From positions 124,001-188,000 of the forward strand of contig NZ_JAFEJS010000005.1 of assembly GCF_018555385.1 (NCBI RefSeq): a stretch of 64,000 bases of DNA, read 5' to 3'. The position numbers were made by a program, and so were the translations under genes. Shown one piece after another: positions 35,273 through 43,678 of this stretch; the first letter of the stretch is position 1, and each line of letters starts with the position of its first letter. This stretch comes from Bifidobacterium santillanense. Lineage in GTDB: Bacteria > Actinomycetota > Actinomycetes > Actinomycetales > Bifidobacteriaceae. Below the pieces are notes generated by a model, which was not told where the DNA came from, ran no database searches, and saw only the letters and a list, made by a program, of their open reading frames with translations.

Positions 35273-36262
35273 ATGGCCGAAACCCCTCTTGCATTTGAAA
35301 TCGCCACGTTCGTGGTGCTTGCCCTGTTCTTCATCGTCGACCTGTTCGTCATCGGTCGTCGACCGCACGTGCCCTCCACCAAGGAGTGCGTGCAGCACAT
35401 CGCCTTCTTCGTGGTGATGGCGTTGATCTTCGGCGGCTGCATCTGGTACTTCGCCGGCTCCAAGCCCGCCATCGAGTTCTACTCCGGATGGCTCACCGAG
35501 TACTCGCTGTCCATCGACAACCTGTTCGTGTTCGTCATCATCATGTCGAACTTCGCCGTGCCCAAGCAGATCCAGAAGTACGTGCTGTCCGTCGGCATCA
35601 CGATCGCGCTGATCTTCCGCGGCTGCTTCATCCTCATCGGCGCCGCGCTCATCAGCCGGTTCACGTGGGTGTTCTTCCTCTTCGGCGCGTTCCTCATCTA
35701 CACAGCCGTCAAGCTCGTGATCGGCGGCGACGAGGACGAGGAGTACAAGGAGAACGGCATCATCCGCGCCCTGCGCAAGGTGATCCGCATCTCCAACGAA
35801 TACGACGGTGAGAAGCTCAGGACCACGAGGAACGGCGTGCGCTACTGGACGCCGATGCTCATCGTGTTCCTCACCATCGGCACCACCGACGTGATGTTCG
35901 CGTTCGACTCGATCCCCGCGATCTTCGGACTGACCAAGGACCCGTTCCTCGTGTTCACGTCCAACGTGTTCGCGCTGCTGGGTCTGCAGCAGCTGTACTT
36001 CCTGCTCGGCGCCCTGCTCGACAAGCTCGTCTACCTGCCCGTCGGTCTGTCGATCGTGCTCGGCTTCATCGGCGTCAAGCTCGTCATGGAGGCGCTGCAC
36101 GGCAACACCCTGCCGTTCATCAATGGCGGCGAGGGCGTCCACTGGGTGCCCGAGGTGCCGACCTGGCTGTCGCTGGCGGTCATCGTCGTCGCGATCGGCG
36201 GTGCGGCGCTCGCCTCCGTCGTCAAGATGAAGCAGCTGGAGGCCGCCAAGTCGGCCGAGTGA
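35273..36262 (+). CDS. TerC-family integral membrane protein
   Basis: 329 residues, with eight or nine hydrophobic helices. Family motifs: WLTEYSLSIDNLFVFVIIMSNF (Asp and Asn of the proposed metal site), the second half-repeat IGTTDVMFAFDSIPAIFGLTKDPFLVFTSNVFALLGLQQLYFLL (key DVMFAFDSIPAI and SNVFALLGL). TerC relatives are linked to manganese export or to metalation of secreted proteins, and to tellurite resistance. A charged loop (about 150-195, GGDEDEEYKENG) separates the halves. The start ATG 35273 has only GGTAGGG upstream. No manganese riboswitch fits in the 56-base gap to uvrB. A long hairpin follows the gene. Confidence 0.92.
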   Translation: MAETPLAFEIATFVVLALFFIVDLFVIGRRPHVPSTKECVQHIAFFVVMALIFGGCIWYFAGSKPAIEFYSGWLTEYSLSIDNLFVFVIIMSNFAVPKQIQKYVLSVGITIALIFRGCFILIGAALISRFTWVFFLFGAFLIYTAVKLVIGGDEDEEYKENGIIRALRKVIRISNEYDGEKLRTTRNGVRYWTPMLIVFLTIGTTDVMFAFDSIPAIFGLTKDPFLVFTSNVFALLGLQQLYFLLGALLDKLVYLPVGLSIVLGFIGVKLVMEALHGNTLPFINGGEGVHWVPEVPTWLSLAVIVVAIGGAALASVVKMKQLEAAKSAE

Positions 36263-36282
36263 GCCGACGTCATGTGAACGGT

Positions 36283-36340
36283 ATGAGAACGCTCACGGAA
36301 CCTTCCGTACACCGGAGGGGCCGTGAGCGTTCTCATTATT
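36283..36340 (+). terminator. Terminator after the terC gene
   Basis: ATGAGAACGCTCACGG (36283-36298) and CCGTGAGCGTTCTCAT (36321-36336) form a 16-bp perfect stem, with an inner CCTTCCG/CGGAGG pairing, followed by TATT. Confidence 0.8.
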
Positions 36341-36352
36341 GGCGCCATTGGA

Positions 36353-36368
36353 TTGTGAGCGCTAACAA
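36353..36368. promoter_or_regulatory. LacI-family operator upstream of pyk
   Basis: TTGTGAGCGCTAACAA, an inverted repeat with 7 of 8 matching positions around the AGCGCT core. It lies just upstream of the pyk promoter, about 60 bases before the predicted RNA start. This core is typical of LacI-family sites; in bifidobacteria a global LacI regulator of glycolysis (AraQ) uses a similar motif (from memory). Confidence 0.7.
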
Positions 36369-36385
36369 CACACCGGTGAAAAAAC

Positions 36386-36414
36386 TGGAACGAACGGTTC
36401 GAAGCTAGTACACT
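36386..36414 (+). promoter_or_regulatory. Probable pyk promoter
   Basis: TGGAAC (36386-36391), a 17-base spacer, TACACT (36409-36414). The -10 is good, the -35 weak, which fits a regulated promoter with an operator directly upstream. Confidence 0.55.
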
Positions 36415-36474
36415 GTGTCATGGAAAACGGAGCCATTCCGGTTCCGTCCGTTGCAATAGTTAGGAATAGGCAAC

Positions 36475-37917
36475 ATGCGCAAAGCCAAGATCGTCGACAC
36501 CATCGGCCCCGCCTCCGAGTCCCTCGAAGGCATCACCAGCCTCGTCGAGGCCGGCATGGACGTGGCCCGTCTGAACCGTTCCCACGGCACCCCGGAGGAC
36601 CACCTCCGCGTGTACAACAACGTTCGCGAGGCCTCCAAGGCCGCCGGCCGCAACGTGGCCGTGCTGGTCGACCTTCAGGGCCCGAAGATCCGCTGCGGTT
36701 GGTTCAAGAAGAACGCCGAGGGCGAGGACAAGGTCATCCTGAAGGAGGGCCAGGAGTTCGTCATCACCACCGACGACATCGAGGGCGACGAGCACATCAC
36801 CTCCACCACCTTCAAGGGTCTGCCGGGCGACTGCCACCCGGGCGACCCGATCCTCATCGACGACGGCAAGGTCCGTCTCGAGGTCACCAAGGTCGAGGGC
36901 AACAACGTCCACACCAAGGTCGTCGTCGCCGGCCCCGTGTCCTCCCACAAGGGCATCAACCTGCCGGGCGTCGCCGTCTCCCTGCCGGCCCTGACCGAGA
37001 AGGACGAGGAGGACCTGCGCTGGGCCATCCGCACCGGCGCCGACATCATCGCCATGTCCTTCGTGCGTTTCGCCACCGACATCGACCGCGCCCACGAGAT
37101 CATGGACGAGGAAGGCCGCCGCATTCCGATCGTCGCCAAGATCGAGAAGCCGCAGGCCCTCGAGAACCTCGAGGACATCGTCAAGACCTTCGACGGCATC
37201 ATGGCCGCCCGTGGTGACATGGCCGTCGAGTGCCCGCTCGAGGAGGTCCCGCTGGCCACCAAGCGCATCATCGAGCTGTCCCGCCAGTACGCCAAGCCGG
37301 TCATCGTGGCCACCGAGGTCCTGGGCTCCATGGTCCACTCCCCGGTCCCGTCCCGCGCCGAGGCCTCCGACTGCGCCAACGCCGTCCTCGACGGCGCCGA
37401 CGCCACCATGACCTCCAACGAGACCGCCGTCGGCGAGTACCCGGCCGTCACCGTCGCCACCATGTCCCGCATCTCCGGCTTCGCCACCGAGCACGGCTTC
37501 GACCGCATCCCGGACCTGAAGAACCTCGACATGTCCTCCACCGGCGCCGTCTCCTCCGCCGCCGTCGATCTGGCCGACAAGCTCAACGCCAAGGCCATCG
37601 TCGCCTACACCCAGACCGGCAACACCGTGCACCGCGTCTCCCGCGAGCGTCCGGCCGCCCCGATCTACGGCATCACCAGCAACGAGCACACCTACCACTG
37701 GCTGGCTCTGTCCTGGGGCACCGAGGCGTTCCTGCTCAACGAGGACTACCACGACAAGTCCCGCAAGGACCTGATGATCTTCACCGACAAGATCCTGCGC
37801 GACGCCGGCAAGGTCGTCAACGGCGACAAGATCGTCATCCTGAGCTCCGCCCAGGGCGAGCACCAGCCGGGCAGCACCGACTCCATCTACGTCCACACCG
37901 TGGGCGCCTGCGACTGA
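36475..37917 (+). CDS. pyk: Pyruvate kinase
   Basis: 480 residues, the usual bacterial length. It makes pyruvate and ATP from phosphoenolpyruvate. N-terminal MRKAKIVDTIGPASES, LNRSHGTPEDH, VDLQGPKIR for nucleotide and potassium; active-site VAKIEKPQALENL with the catalytic Lys and IMAARGDMAVECPLEEV with the metal Glu/Asp (MAARGD). The middle beta-barrel B domain (about 70-170) and C-terminal regulatory domain are intact. ATG 36475 is preceded by AGGAATAGG. Very strong codon bias (many TCC, GTC, GGC, AAG) suggests high expression. A LacI-type operator upstream points to sugar-dependent control. Confidence 0.98.
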   Translation: MRKAKIVDTIGPASESLEGITSLVEAGMDVARLNRSHGTPEDHLRVYNNVREASKAAGRNVAVLVDLQGPKIRCGWFKKNAEGEDKVILKEGQEFVITTDDIEGDEHITSTTFKGLPGDCHPGDPILIDDGKVRLEVTKVEGNNVHTKVVVAGPVSSHKGINLPGVAVSLPALTEKDEEDLRWAIRTGADIIAMSFVRFATDIDRAHEIMDEEGRRIPIVAKIEKPQALENLEDIVKTFDGIMAARGDMAVECPLEEVPLATKRIIELSRQYAKPVIVATEVLGSMVHSPVPSRAEASDCANAVLDGADATMTSNETAVGEYPAVTVATMSRISGFATEHGFDRIPDLKNLDMSSTGAVSSAAVDLADKLNAKAIVAYTQTGNTVHRVSRERPAAPIYGITSNEHTYHWLALSWGTEAFLLNEDYHDKSRKDLMIFTDKILRDAGKVVNGDKIVILSSAQGEHQPGSTDSIYVHTVGACD

Positions 37918-37974
37918 TTCGTTCGTCGCGATGAGCCGGTCCCGCCGAGCGCGGACTGACGCCTGAGGCAAAGG

Positions 37975-38011
37975 AAATCCCCCATCCGGGTTCGGATGGG
38001 GGATTTTTCCG
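37975..38011 (+). terminator. Terminator after pyk
   Basis: AAATCCCCCATCC (37975-37987), loop, GGATGGGGGATTT (37994-38006) followed by TTTCC. A strong rho-independent terminator that could also end the converging universal stress gene. Confidence 0.9.
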
Positions 38012-38073
38012 TATCGGGCATCGGTGCGGGTGCCCGCGCCGGCGGCGCCCCGCACCGTCCCATGACTGTCCCG

Positions 38074-39039
38074 TCAGTGGACGACGGTGACGGTCGACTC
38101 GGCGAAGTTGACGATCTGACGGGAGACCGAGCCGAGGAAGTGCGCGTCGAGACCGCTCAGGCCGCGCGAACCGACCACCAGATGGCTCGCGTAGCGCGAC
38201 GCGGCGATCAGGCCCTTCGAGGCCGGGATGTGGAACGCGTGCGACTGCACGGCGAGCCCCTCCGGCACGGCGGTGGAGGCCATGAGCCCGGCGAGCAGCT
38301 CCTCGGCGCGGCGCTGGCCCACTTCGATCGGCGCCACCGAGTTCTCGTATCCGGGCACCGGGCCCAGATCCTTCAACTGCCAGCAGAACAGCACGTGCAG
38401 CGGGGAGTCGTGCACCTGCGCCTCGTGCATCGCGAACGCCAGCGCGCGCTTCGAGGTCTCCGAACCGTCCACGCCGACCACGACCGGACGGCGCGACTCC
38501 TCGACCACGCCCTCGCTGGGCACGTAGTGGATCTTCTCGTCGACCGGCGTCAGGGCGTTGGCGATGTCGTCGGTCACGGTCTCGTCCTCGCCGCCGGCGA
38601 GCCTGACCACGGTCACCGGCGCCTCCGCGGCCTCGGCGAGCGAGGCGGAGAGCGAGCCCAGGAACCAGCGGGCCACGCGGCCGAGCGAACGACGGCCGAC
38701 GACGATCTGCTGCGCGTCCTTGCCGATCTGCAGCAGCGCGGCCGTGCCCGACGCCTTCACCGACGTGAGCTTGAGACGCTCGGGATCGAAGTCGATGCCC
38801 TCGCTCGCCTCGTCGACCCAGCGGCGCAGCTGCTCGGCGATGCCGCGGCGGACCTCCGCCCAGCCCTCCTCGCTGTCGGGCTCGGCGCCCATGTCCCATG
38901 AATGCGTCCAGCCGAACACCGCGTTGACGGTCTGCCCGGTGAGCGCCGCCTCGCGCATCGCCCACTTCAGCGCGGCGAACGACTCGTCGGACCCATCGAC
39001 GCCGACCACGATGTCTGCGCCGAACTCAAGTGCGGTCAT
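38074..39039 (-). CDS. Tandem-domain universal stress protein (UspA family)
   Basis: 321 residues made of two Usp domains (about 8-150 and 168-320). Each has a nucleotide-binding pattern: VVGVDGSDESFAALKWA with GRRSLGRVARWFLGSLSASL, and VVGVDGSETSKRALAFA with GSRGLSGLDAHFLGSVSRQI, the G-2x-G-9x-G(S/T) ATP-binding signature. Such double Usp proteins of actinobacteria act in dormancy, hypoxia or stress responses; no target is visible. ATG 39039 is taken since AAAGGAGG is six bases upstream; an adjacent ATG at 39042 is also in frame. The gene converges on pyk and is divergent from clpC, sharing the 148-base region between. Confidence 0.92.
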   Translation of the reverse strand: MTALEFGADIVVGVDGSDESFAALKWAMREAALTGQTVNAVFGWTHSWDMGAEPDSEEGWAEVRRGIAEQLRRWVDEASEGIDFDPERLKLTSVKASGTAALLQIGKDAQQIVVGRRSLGRVARWFLGSLSASLAEAAEAPVTVVRLAGGEDETVTDDIANALTPVDEKIHYVPSEGVVEESRRPVVVGVDGSETSKRALAFAMHEAQVHDSPLHVLFCWQLKDLGPVPGYENSVAPIEVGQRRAEELLAGLMASTAVPEGLAVQSHAFHIPASKGLIAASRYASHLVVGSRGLSGLDAHFLGSVSRQIVNFAESTVTVVH

Positions 39040-39187
39040 CATATGCCTCCTTTGGATATGCGTGTGACTGCATGTACCTCCAGCATAACGGCCCATCTAC
39101 GTTTTGAGCGGAATATGGGCGCCGAAGTCGCCAACGTCACCGCGAATCGCTAGACTTGCGGGCAGTGTCAATTGAGGAAGGACAAGT

Positions 39188-41764
39188 ATGTTCGAACGGT
39201 TTACCGACCGTGCTCGGCGCGTGATCGTGTTGGCGCAGGAAGAGGCCAGATCCCTTCAGCACAACTACATCGGCACCGAACATCTCCTGCTCGGCCTGAT
39301 CCGCGAGGGTGAGGGCGTGGCGGCCAAGGCGCTCGCCGCGAAGGGCGTCGAGCTCGACGCCACCCGCAAGCAGGTCGAGGAGATGATCGGCAAGGGCAAC
39401 GCGACGTCCAACGGCCACATCCCCTTCACCACGCACGCCAAGCAGGTGCTCGAGCTGAGCCTGCGTGAGGCGCTGCAGCTCGGCCACAGCTACATCGGCA
39501 CCGAGCACATCCTGCTCGGCCTGATCCGCGAGGGCGAGGGCGTGGGCACCCAGGTGCTCATCAAGATGGACGTCGATCTGGGCGAGCTGCGCTCGACCAC
39601 CATCGACATGATCCGCGGCAACTCCGGCACCGCCGACGCCAAGGGCGATCTGGCGAACGCCGGCGGCGTGGCGGACAAGGCCAACAAGACCGGCTCCGCC
39701 ATCCTCGATCAGTTCGGCCGCAACCTCACGCAGGAGGCCGCCGAGGGCAAGCTCGACCCGGTCATCGGCCGCTCCAAGGAGATCGAGCGCGTGATGGTGG
39801 TCCTGTCGCGCCGCACGAAGAACAACCCGGTGCTGATCGGCGAGCCCGGCGTCGGCAAGACCGCCGTCGTCGAGGGTCTCGCGCAGAAGATCCAGGCCGG
39901 CGACGTGCCGGAGACCCTCAAGGGCAAGCAGGTCTACTCGCTGGACCTCGGCTCCATGGTGGCCGGCTCCCGCTACCGCGGCGACTTCGAGGAGCGCCTC
40001 AAGAAGGTCCTCAAGGAGATCAAGACCCGCGGCGACATCGTGCTGTTCATCGACGAGATCCACACGATCGTCGGCGCCGGCTCGGCCGACGGCGCGCTCG
40101 GCGCGTCCGATATGCTCAAGCCGATGCTCGCGCGCGGCGAGCTCCAGACCATCGGCGCGACCACCACCGACGAGTACCGCAAGTACATCGAGAAGGACGC
40201 GGCCCTCGAACGCCGCTTCCAGCCGATCCAGGTGCACGAGCCGACCGTCGCCGAGACCATCGAGATCCTCAAGGGTCTGCGCGGCCGCTACGAGAACCAC
40301 CACCACGTCACCATCACCGACGGCGCCCTGCAGTCGGCCGCCGAACTGTCGGCGCGCTACATCCAGGACCGCAACCTGCCGGACAAGGCCATCGACCTGA
40401 TCGACGAGGCCGGCGCGCGTCTGCGCATCAAGCGTCTGACCACGCCGCCGGAGCTCAAGGAGCTCGAGGACAAGGTCGCCAAGGTCTCCGCCGAGAAGGA
40501 GCAGGCCGTCAAGGACCAGGACTTCGAGAAGGCCGCCTCGCTGCGCGACAGCCTCGAGAAGATGCAGGCCGACCTCAAGGCCAAGCAGACCGCATGGCAC
40601 GAGGGCGAGACCGACGCCAAGATGGTCGTGGACGAGGACGTGATCGCCGAGGTCATCTCCTCGACCACCGGCATCCCGGTGTTCAAGCTCACCCAGGCCG
40701 AGTCGAAGAAGCTGCTCAACATGGAGGCCGAGCTGCACAAGCGCATCATCGGTCAGGACGAGGCGGTCTCCGCCCTGTCCCGTTCGATCCGCCGCACGCG
40801 TGTGGGCCTCAAGGACCCGAAGCGCCCGTCCGGCTCGTTCATCTTCGCCGGCCCGACTGGCGTGGGCAAGACCGAGCTGGCCAAGACCCTCGCCGAGTTC
40901 CTGTTCGACGACGAGGACGCGCTGATCCGCGTCGACATGTCCGAGTTCTCCGAGAAGTACGCCGCGTCGCGCCTCTTCGGTGCGCCCCCGGGATACGTCG
41001 GCTACGAGGAGGGCGGCGAGCTCACCGAGAAGGTGCGCCGCAAGCCGTTCTCCGTCGTCCTGTTCGACGAGATCGAGAAGGCCCACCCGGACATCTTCAA
41101 CACGCTGCTGCAGGTGCTCGACGACGGCCATCTGACCGACGGCCAGGGCCGCAAGGTGGACTTCAAGAACACCATCATCATCCTGACCACCAACCTGGGC
41201 ACGCGCGACATCGCCAAGGCCGCCAACACCGGCTTCAACCTCGGCGCGAACACCGAGTCCAGCTACCAGCGCATGAAGGATCAGGTCTCCAGCGAGCTCA
41301 AGCAGCAGTTCCGCCCGGAGTTCCTCAACCGCCTGGACGACATCATCGTGTTCAAGCAGCTCACCGAGCCGCAGGTGCGCCAGATCGTCGACCTCGACGT
41401 GCGCCAGCTCAACGACCGCCTGTTCGACCGCCACATGTCGCTCGAGCTCACCGACGCCGCCAAGGACCTGCTCGCGCAGAAGGGCTTCGACCCGCTGCTC
41501 GGCGCCCGTCCGCTGCGCCGCGTGATCCAGCGCGACATCGAGGACGCCATCTCGGAGAAGATCCTGATGGGCGACCTCAAGGACGGTCAGCGCGTGGTCG
41601 TCGACGCGGAGGGCGAGGGCATCCTCGGCGAGTTCACCTTCAAGGGCGAGACGTTCGAGGAGCCGGCCAAGGCCGATGACTCCGGCGAGGGCGACAAGCC
41701 CGAGCTGGTCGGCGCGGACGCGTCCGGCGACGCTCCGGCGGAGGGCGACTCCCCGCAGGAGTGA
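39188..41764 (+). CDS. clpC: ATP-dependent Clp protease, ATP-binding subunit ClpC
   Basis: 858 residues. Unfoldase of the ClpCP protease. Two Clp_N repeats with the shared string [20 protein letters not shown] (residues about 20-135), AAA1 with Walker [12 protein letters not shown] and [14 protein letters not shown], a UVR-like coiled coil [22 protein letters not shown] (about 425-465), AAA2 with [15 protein letters not shown] and [13 protein letters not shown], and the ClpP-loop region. The Asp/Glu-rich tail from about residue 830 is not conserved in length. ATG 39188 has GAGGAAGGAC upstream. A TAGACT -10 candidate is at 39151-39156. Confidence 0.97.
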   Translation: MFERFTDRARRVIVLAQEEARSLQHNYIGTEHLLLGLIREGEGVAAKALAAKGVELDATRKQVEEMIGKGNATSNGHIPFTTHAKQVLELSLREALQLGHSYIGTEHILLGLIREGEGVGTQVLIKMDVDLGELRSTTIDMIRGNSGTADAKGDLANAGGVADKANKTGSAILDQFGRNLTQEAAEGKLDPVIGRSKEIERVMVVLSRRTKNNPVLIGEPGVGKTAVVEGLAQKIQAGDVPETLKGKQVYSLDLGSMVAGSRYRGDFEERLKKVLKEIKTRGDIVLFIDEIHTIVGAGSADGALGASDMLKPMLARGELQTIGATTTDEYRKYIEKDAALERRFQPIQVHEPTVAETIEILKGLRGRYENHHHVTITDGALQSAAELSARYIQDRNLPDKAIDLIDEAGARLRIKRLTTPPELKELEDKVAKVSAEKEQAVKDQDFEKAASLRDSLEKMQADLKAKQTAWHEGETDAKMVVDEDVIAEVISSTTGIPVFKLTQAESKKLLNMEAELHKRIIGQDEAVSALSRSIRRTRVGLKDPKRPSGSFIFAGPTGVGKTELAKTLAEFLFDDEDALIRVDMSEFSEKYAASRLFGAPPGYVGYEEGGELTEKVRRKPFSVVLFDEIEKAHPDIFNTLLQVLDDGHLTDGQGRKVDFKNTIIILTTNLGTRDIAKAANTGFNLGANTESSYQRMKDQVSSELKQQFRPEFLNRLDDIIVFKQLTEPQVRQIVDLDVRQLNDRLFDRHMSLELTDAAKDLLAQKGFDPLLGARPLRRVIQRDIEDAISEKILMGDLKDGQRVVVDAEGEGILGEFTFKGETFEEPAKADDSGEGDKPELVGADASGDAPAEGDSPQE

Positions 41765-41789
41765 CCGCCGGGCCACCGATAGGACGATG

Positions 41790-41828
41790 AAGGGCCTTAC
41801 GATTCGCATGAATCGTAAGGCCCTTTCG
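41790..41828. terminator. Bidirectional terminator between clpC and the ThDP-enzyme gene
   Basis: AAGGGCCTTACGATT (41790-41804), loop CGCATG, AATCGTAAGGCCCTT (41811-41825): a 15-bp perfect stem with TTCG on the plus strand and AA-to-T equivalents on the minus. Confidence 0.88.
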
Positions 41829-41841
41829 TTTGTTTGGCGGC

Positions 41842-43530
41842 TCAGGCGGAGAAGTCCACTTCGCCGAGTTTCTCGATGAGCTTCATGTTCTCGGAGTAGT
41901 CGACCGGGCAGGCGATGATGTCGATGCCCGATCCGGAGCGCAGCGCCGCGCGCAGCGTCGGGTACAGCTCGTCGGCCGACTCGATGAGGTGGCCCTTCGC
42001 GCCGAAGCTCATGCCGAGCGCCACCACGTCCGGGTTGTTGAAGTCCACGTACTCGTGGGAGCCGTCGTGGATGTCCATCTTCCACTTGATCAGGCCGTAC
42101 GCCTCGTCCACCCACACGAGGATCACGATGCGGGCGCCCACGCGCACCGCGGTCTCGATCTCCTGCACGTTCATCATGAACGAGCCGTCGCCCATCACCG
42201 CGAGCACCGGGCGTCCCGGGTTCTCGAGCGAGGCGGCCACCGCGCCGGGCAGCGTCCACGCCATCGTCGACAGGGAGTTGTCGATCACGCACGTGTTCGA
42301 ATAGTAGGTGGGGTAGAGGCGCGCCATCCACATCTTGAGCGCGCCCGTGTCCACCAGCGCGATGTCGGTGTCCATCTCCATCGCGCGACGCGTGTCCGCG
42401 ACGATGCGCTGCGGCTTGAGCGGGAACGAGTCGTCGTCCGCGTAGGACTGGTACTCGCCCTCCAGCAGCTCGTGGATCTTCGGATGCGACACGCCGAACG
42501 TGACGTGGTCGCGCTCCAGCGCGGCGATGAGGGCCTTCAGCGTCGCGTCGATGTCGCCCATGATGTTGAGGGCGGTCGAATAGTGCGCGTCCGTGTCCTC
42601 GATGAACGTGTTGATGTGGATGATCGTCTTGTCGTCGTTCGGGTTGATCTTCTTCGGATCGAACTGCTGGATCGAGAAGCCCACCGCGATGATGAGGTCC
42701 GCTTCGTCGAACGCGAAGTTCTCGTAGTCGTGCCGCATGAAGCCGACCACGCCGAGCGCCAGCGGGATGCGGTCGGAGATCACGCCCTTGCCCTCGAACG
42801 TCGTGGCCACCGGCACGTTCAGCTGCTCGGCCAGCGCGAGCAGACGATTCTCCGCGTGCCCACGCGCCACGCCGTTGCCCGCGAGGATGATCGGATGCTC
42901 GGCGCCGCGGATGATGTCCACCGCGCGGGCGATCGTGTCCTCGGTCGGGGCGAAGCTCATCGGATGCGGCAGCGGCAGCGGACGCGCACCCTCGGGCGCC
43001 GGCATCTCCGCCACGTCCTCCGGCAGGATCAGACAGGTCGCGCCCGGACGGTTGCGCTGCGCGATCGAGAACGCCTTGCGCACCATCTCCGGCACCGACG
43101 CCGGCTCCATCACCATCGACGTCCACTGGGTGAGCGGACGGAACACGGAGACCAGATCCACGATCTGATGCGACTCCTTGTACAGTCGCGTCACATTGCC
43201 CTGCGCGCAGATCGCGACCAGCGGCACCGTGCTCGCGTTCGCCTGCGCGACCGGCAGCGTCAGGTTCAGCGCGCCCGGGCCGAGCGTCGCCAGACACACG
43301 CCCGGCTTGCCGGTCAGGTGGCCCTGCGTGGCCGCCATGAAGCCCGCGCCCTGCTCGTGACGCGTCAGGACGAAGCGGATGCGCCCGTCTCGTTCGATCG
43401 CCTCCATCAGCGGGATGTTCTCCTCGCCCGGGATGCCGTACATCGTCTCCACGCCCTCGTTGACCAGACATTCGACGAACAGGTCGGCGACGGTGCGGAT
43501 GTGTTCCTTCTTGAGAGTTGTTTCGTTCAC
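41842..43530 (-). CDS. Thiamine-diphosphate enzyme, acetolactate synthase large-subunit family
   Basis: 562 residues. N-terminal Pyr domain: MYGIPGEENIPLMEAIE with the catalytic Glu, LTRHEQGAGFMAATQGHLTG, CLATLGPGALNLTLPV. Middle domain: PIILAGNGVARGH. C-terminal PP domain: VIDNSLSTMAWTLPGAVAA and the ThDP-binding ALMGDGSFMMNVQEIETAVRVGARIVILVW (GDGSFMMN and IVILVW). It resembles the catabolic-type or actinobacterial stand-alone acetolactate synthases. No regulatory small subunit or other ilv gene is next to it. The start is GTG 43530 with no ribosome site, so its N terminus is less sure; a relative such as a pyruvate oxidase cannot be excluded. Confidence 0.85.
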   Translation of the reverse strand: MNETTLKKEHIRTVADLFVECLVNEGVETMYGIPGEENIPLMEAIERDGRIRFVLTRHEQGAGFMAATQGHLTGKPGVCLATLGPGALNLTLPVAQANASTVPLVAICAQGNVTRLYKESHQIVDLVSVFRPLTQWTSMVMEPASVPEMVRKAFSIAQRNRPGATCLILPEDVAEMPAPEGARPLPLPHPMSFAPTEDTIARAVDIIRGAEHPIILAGNGVARGHAENRLLALAEQLNVPVATTFEGKGVISDRIPLALGVVGFMRHDYENFAFDEADLIIAVGFSIQQFDPKKINPNDDKTIIHINTFIEDTDAHYSTALNIMGDIDATLKALIAALERDHVTFGVSHPKIHELLEGEYQSYADDDSFPLKPQRIVADTRRAMEMDTDIALVDTGALKMWMARLYPTYYSNTCVIDNSLSTMAWTLPGAVAASLENPGRPVLAVMGDGSFMMNVQEIETAVRVGARIVILVWVDEAYGLIKWKMDIHDGSHEYVDFNNPDVVALGMSFGAKGHLIESADELYPTLRAALRSGSGIDIIACPVDYSENMKLIEKLGEVDFSA

Positions 43531-43607
43531 GGGTGGGAATGTAAACGGACAATGTTACGGCCGTATGTTGCGTCCCACATCTTCCGGGCACCGACGCGTC
43601 GGCGGAA

Positions 43608-43651
43608 GTTCACCTCAGGGCCGCATGCGCCACCGTGTGCGTTCAACCGGC
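43608..43651 (+). promoter_or_regulatory. Possible PHO-box repeats upstream of the 5'-nucleotidase
   Basis: GTTCACCTCAG (43608-43618) and GTTCAACCGGC (43641-43651) are 33 bases apart, a multiple of the 11-base PHO-box spacing. Each matches nine of eleven positions of the actinobacterial PhoP unit GTTCAYYYRSG. The spacing of three units and short intervening half-matches make this weaker than the site at 59936. Confidence 0.35.
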
Positions 43652-43678
43652 GGGCATAGCGTGGGAGGCGTGAGCAGG

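Noticed and set aside
39137..43591. A 1484-codon open frame on the minus strand opposite clpC
   Set aside because: It lies antisense to clpC and continues past the real ThDP-enzyme gene in another frame; composition is Leu/Val/Ala/Asp/Gly/His-rich without any domain, typical of a shadow frame in GC-rich DNA.
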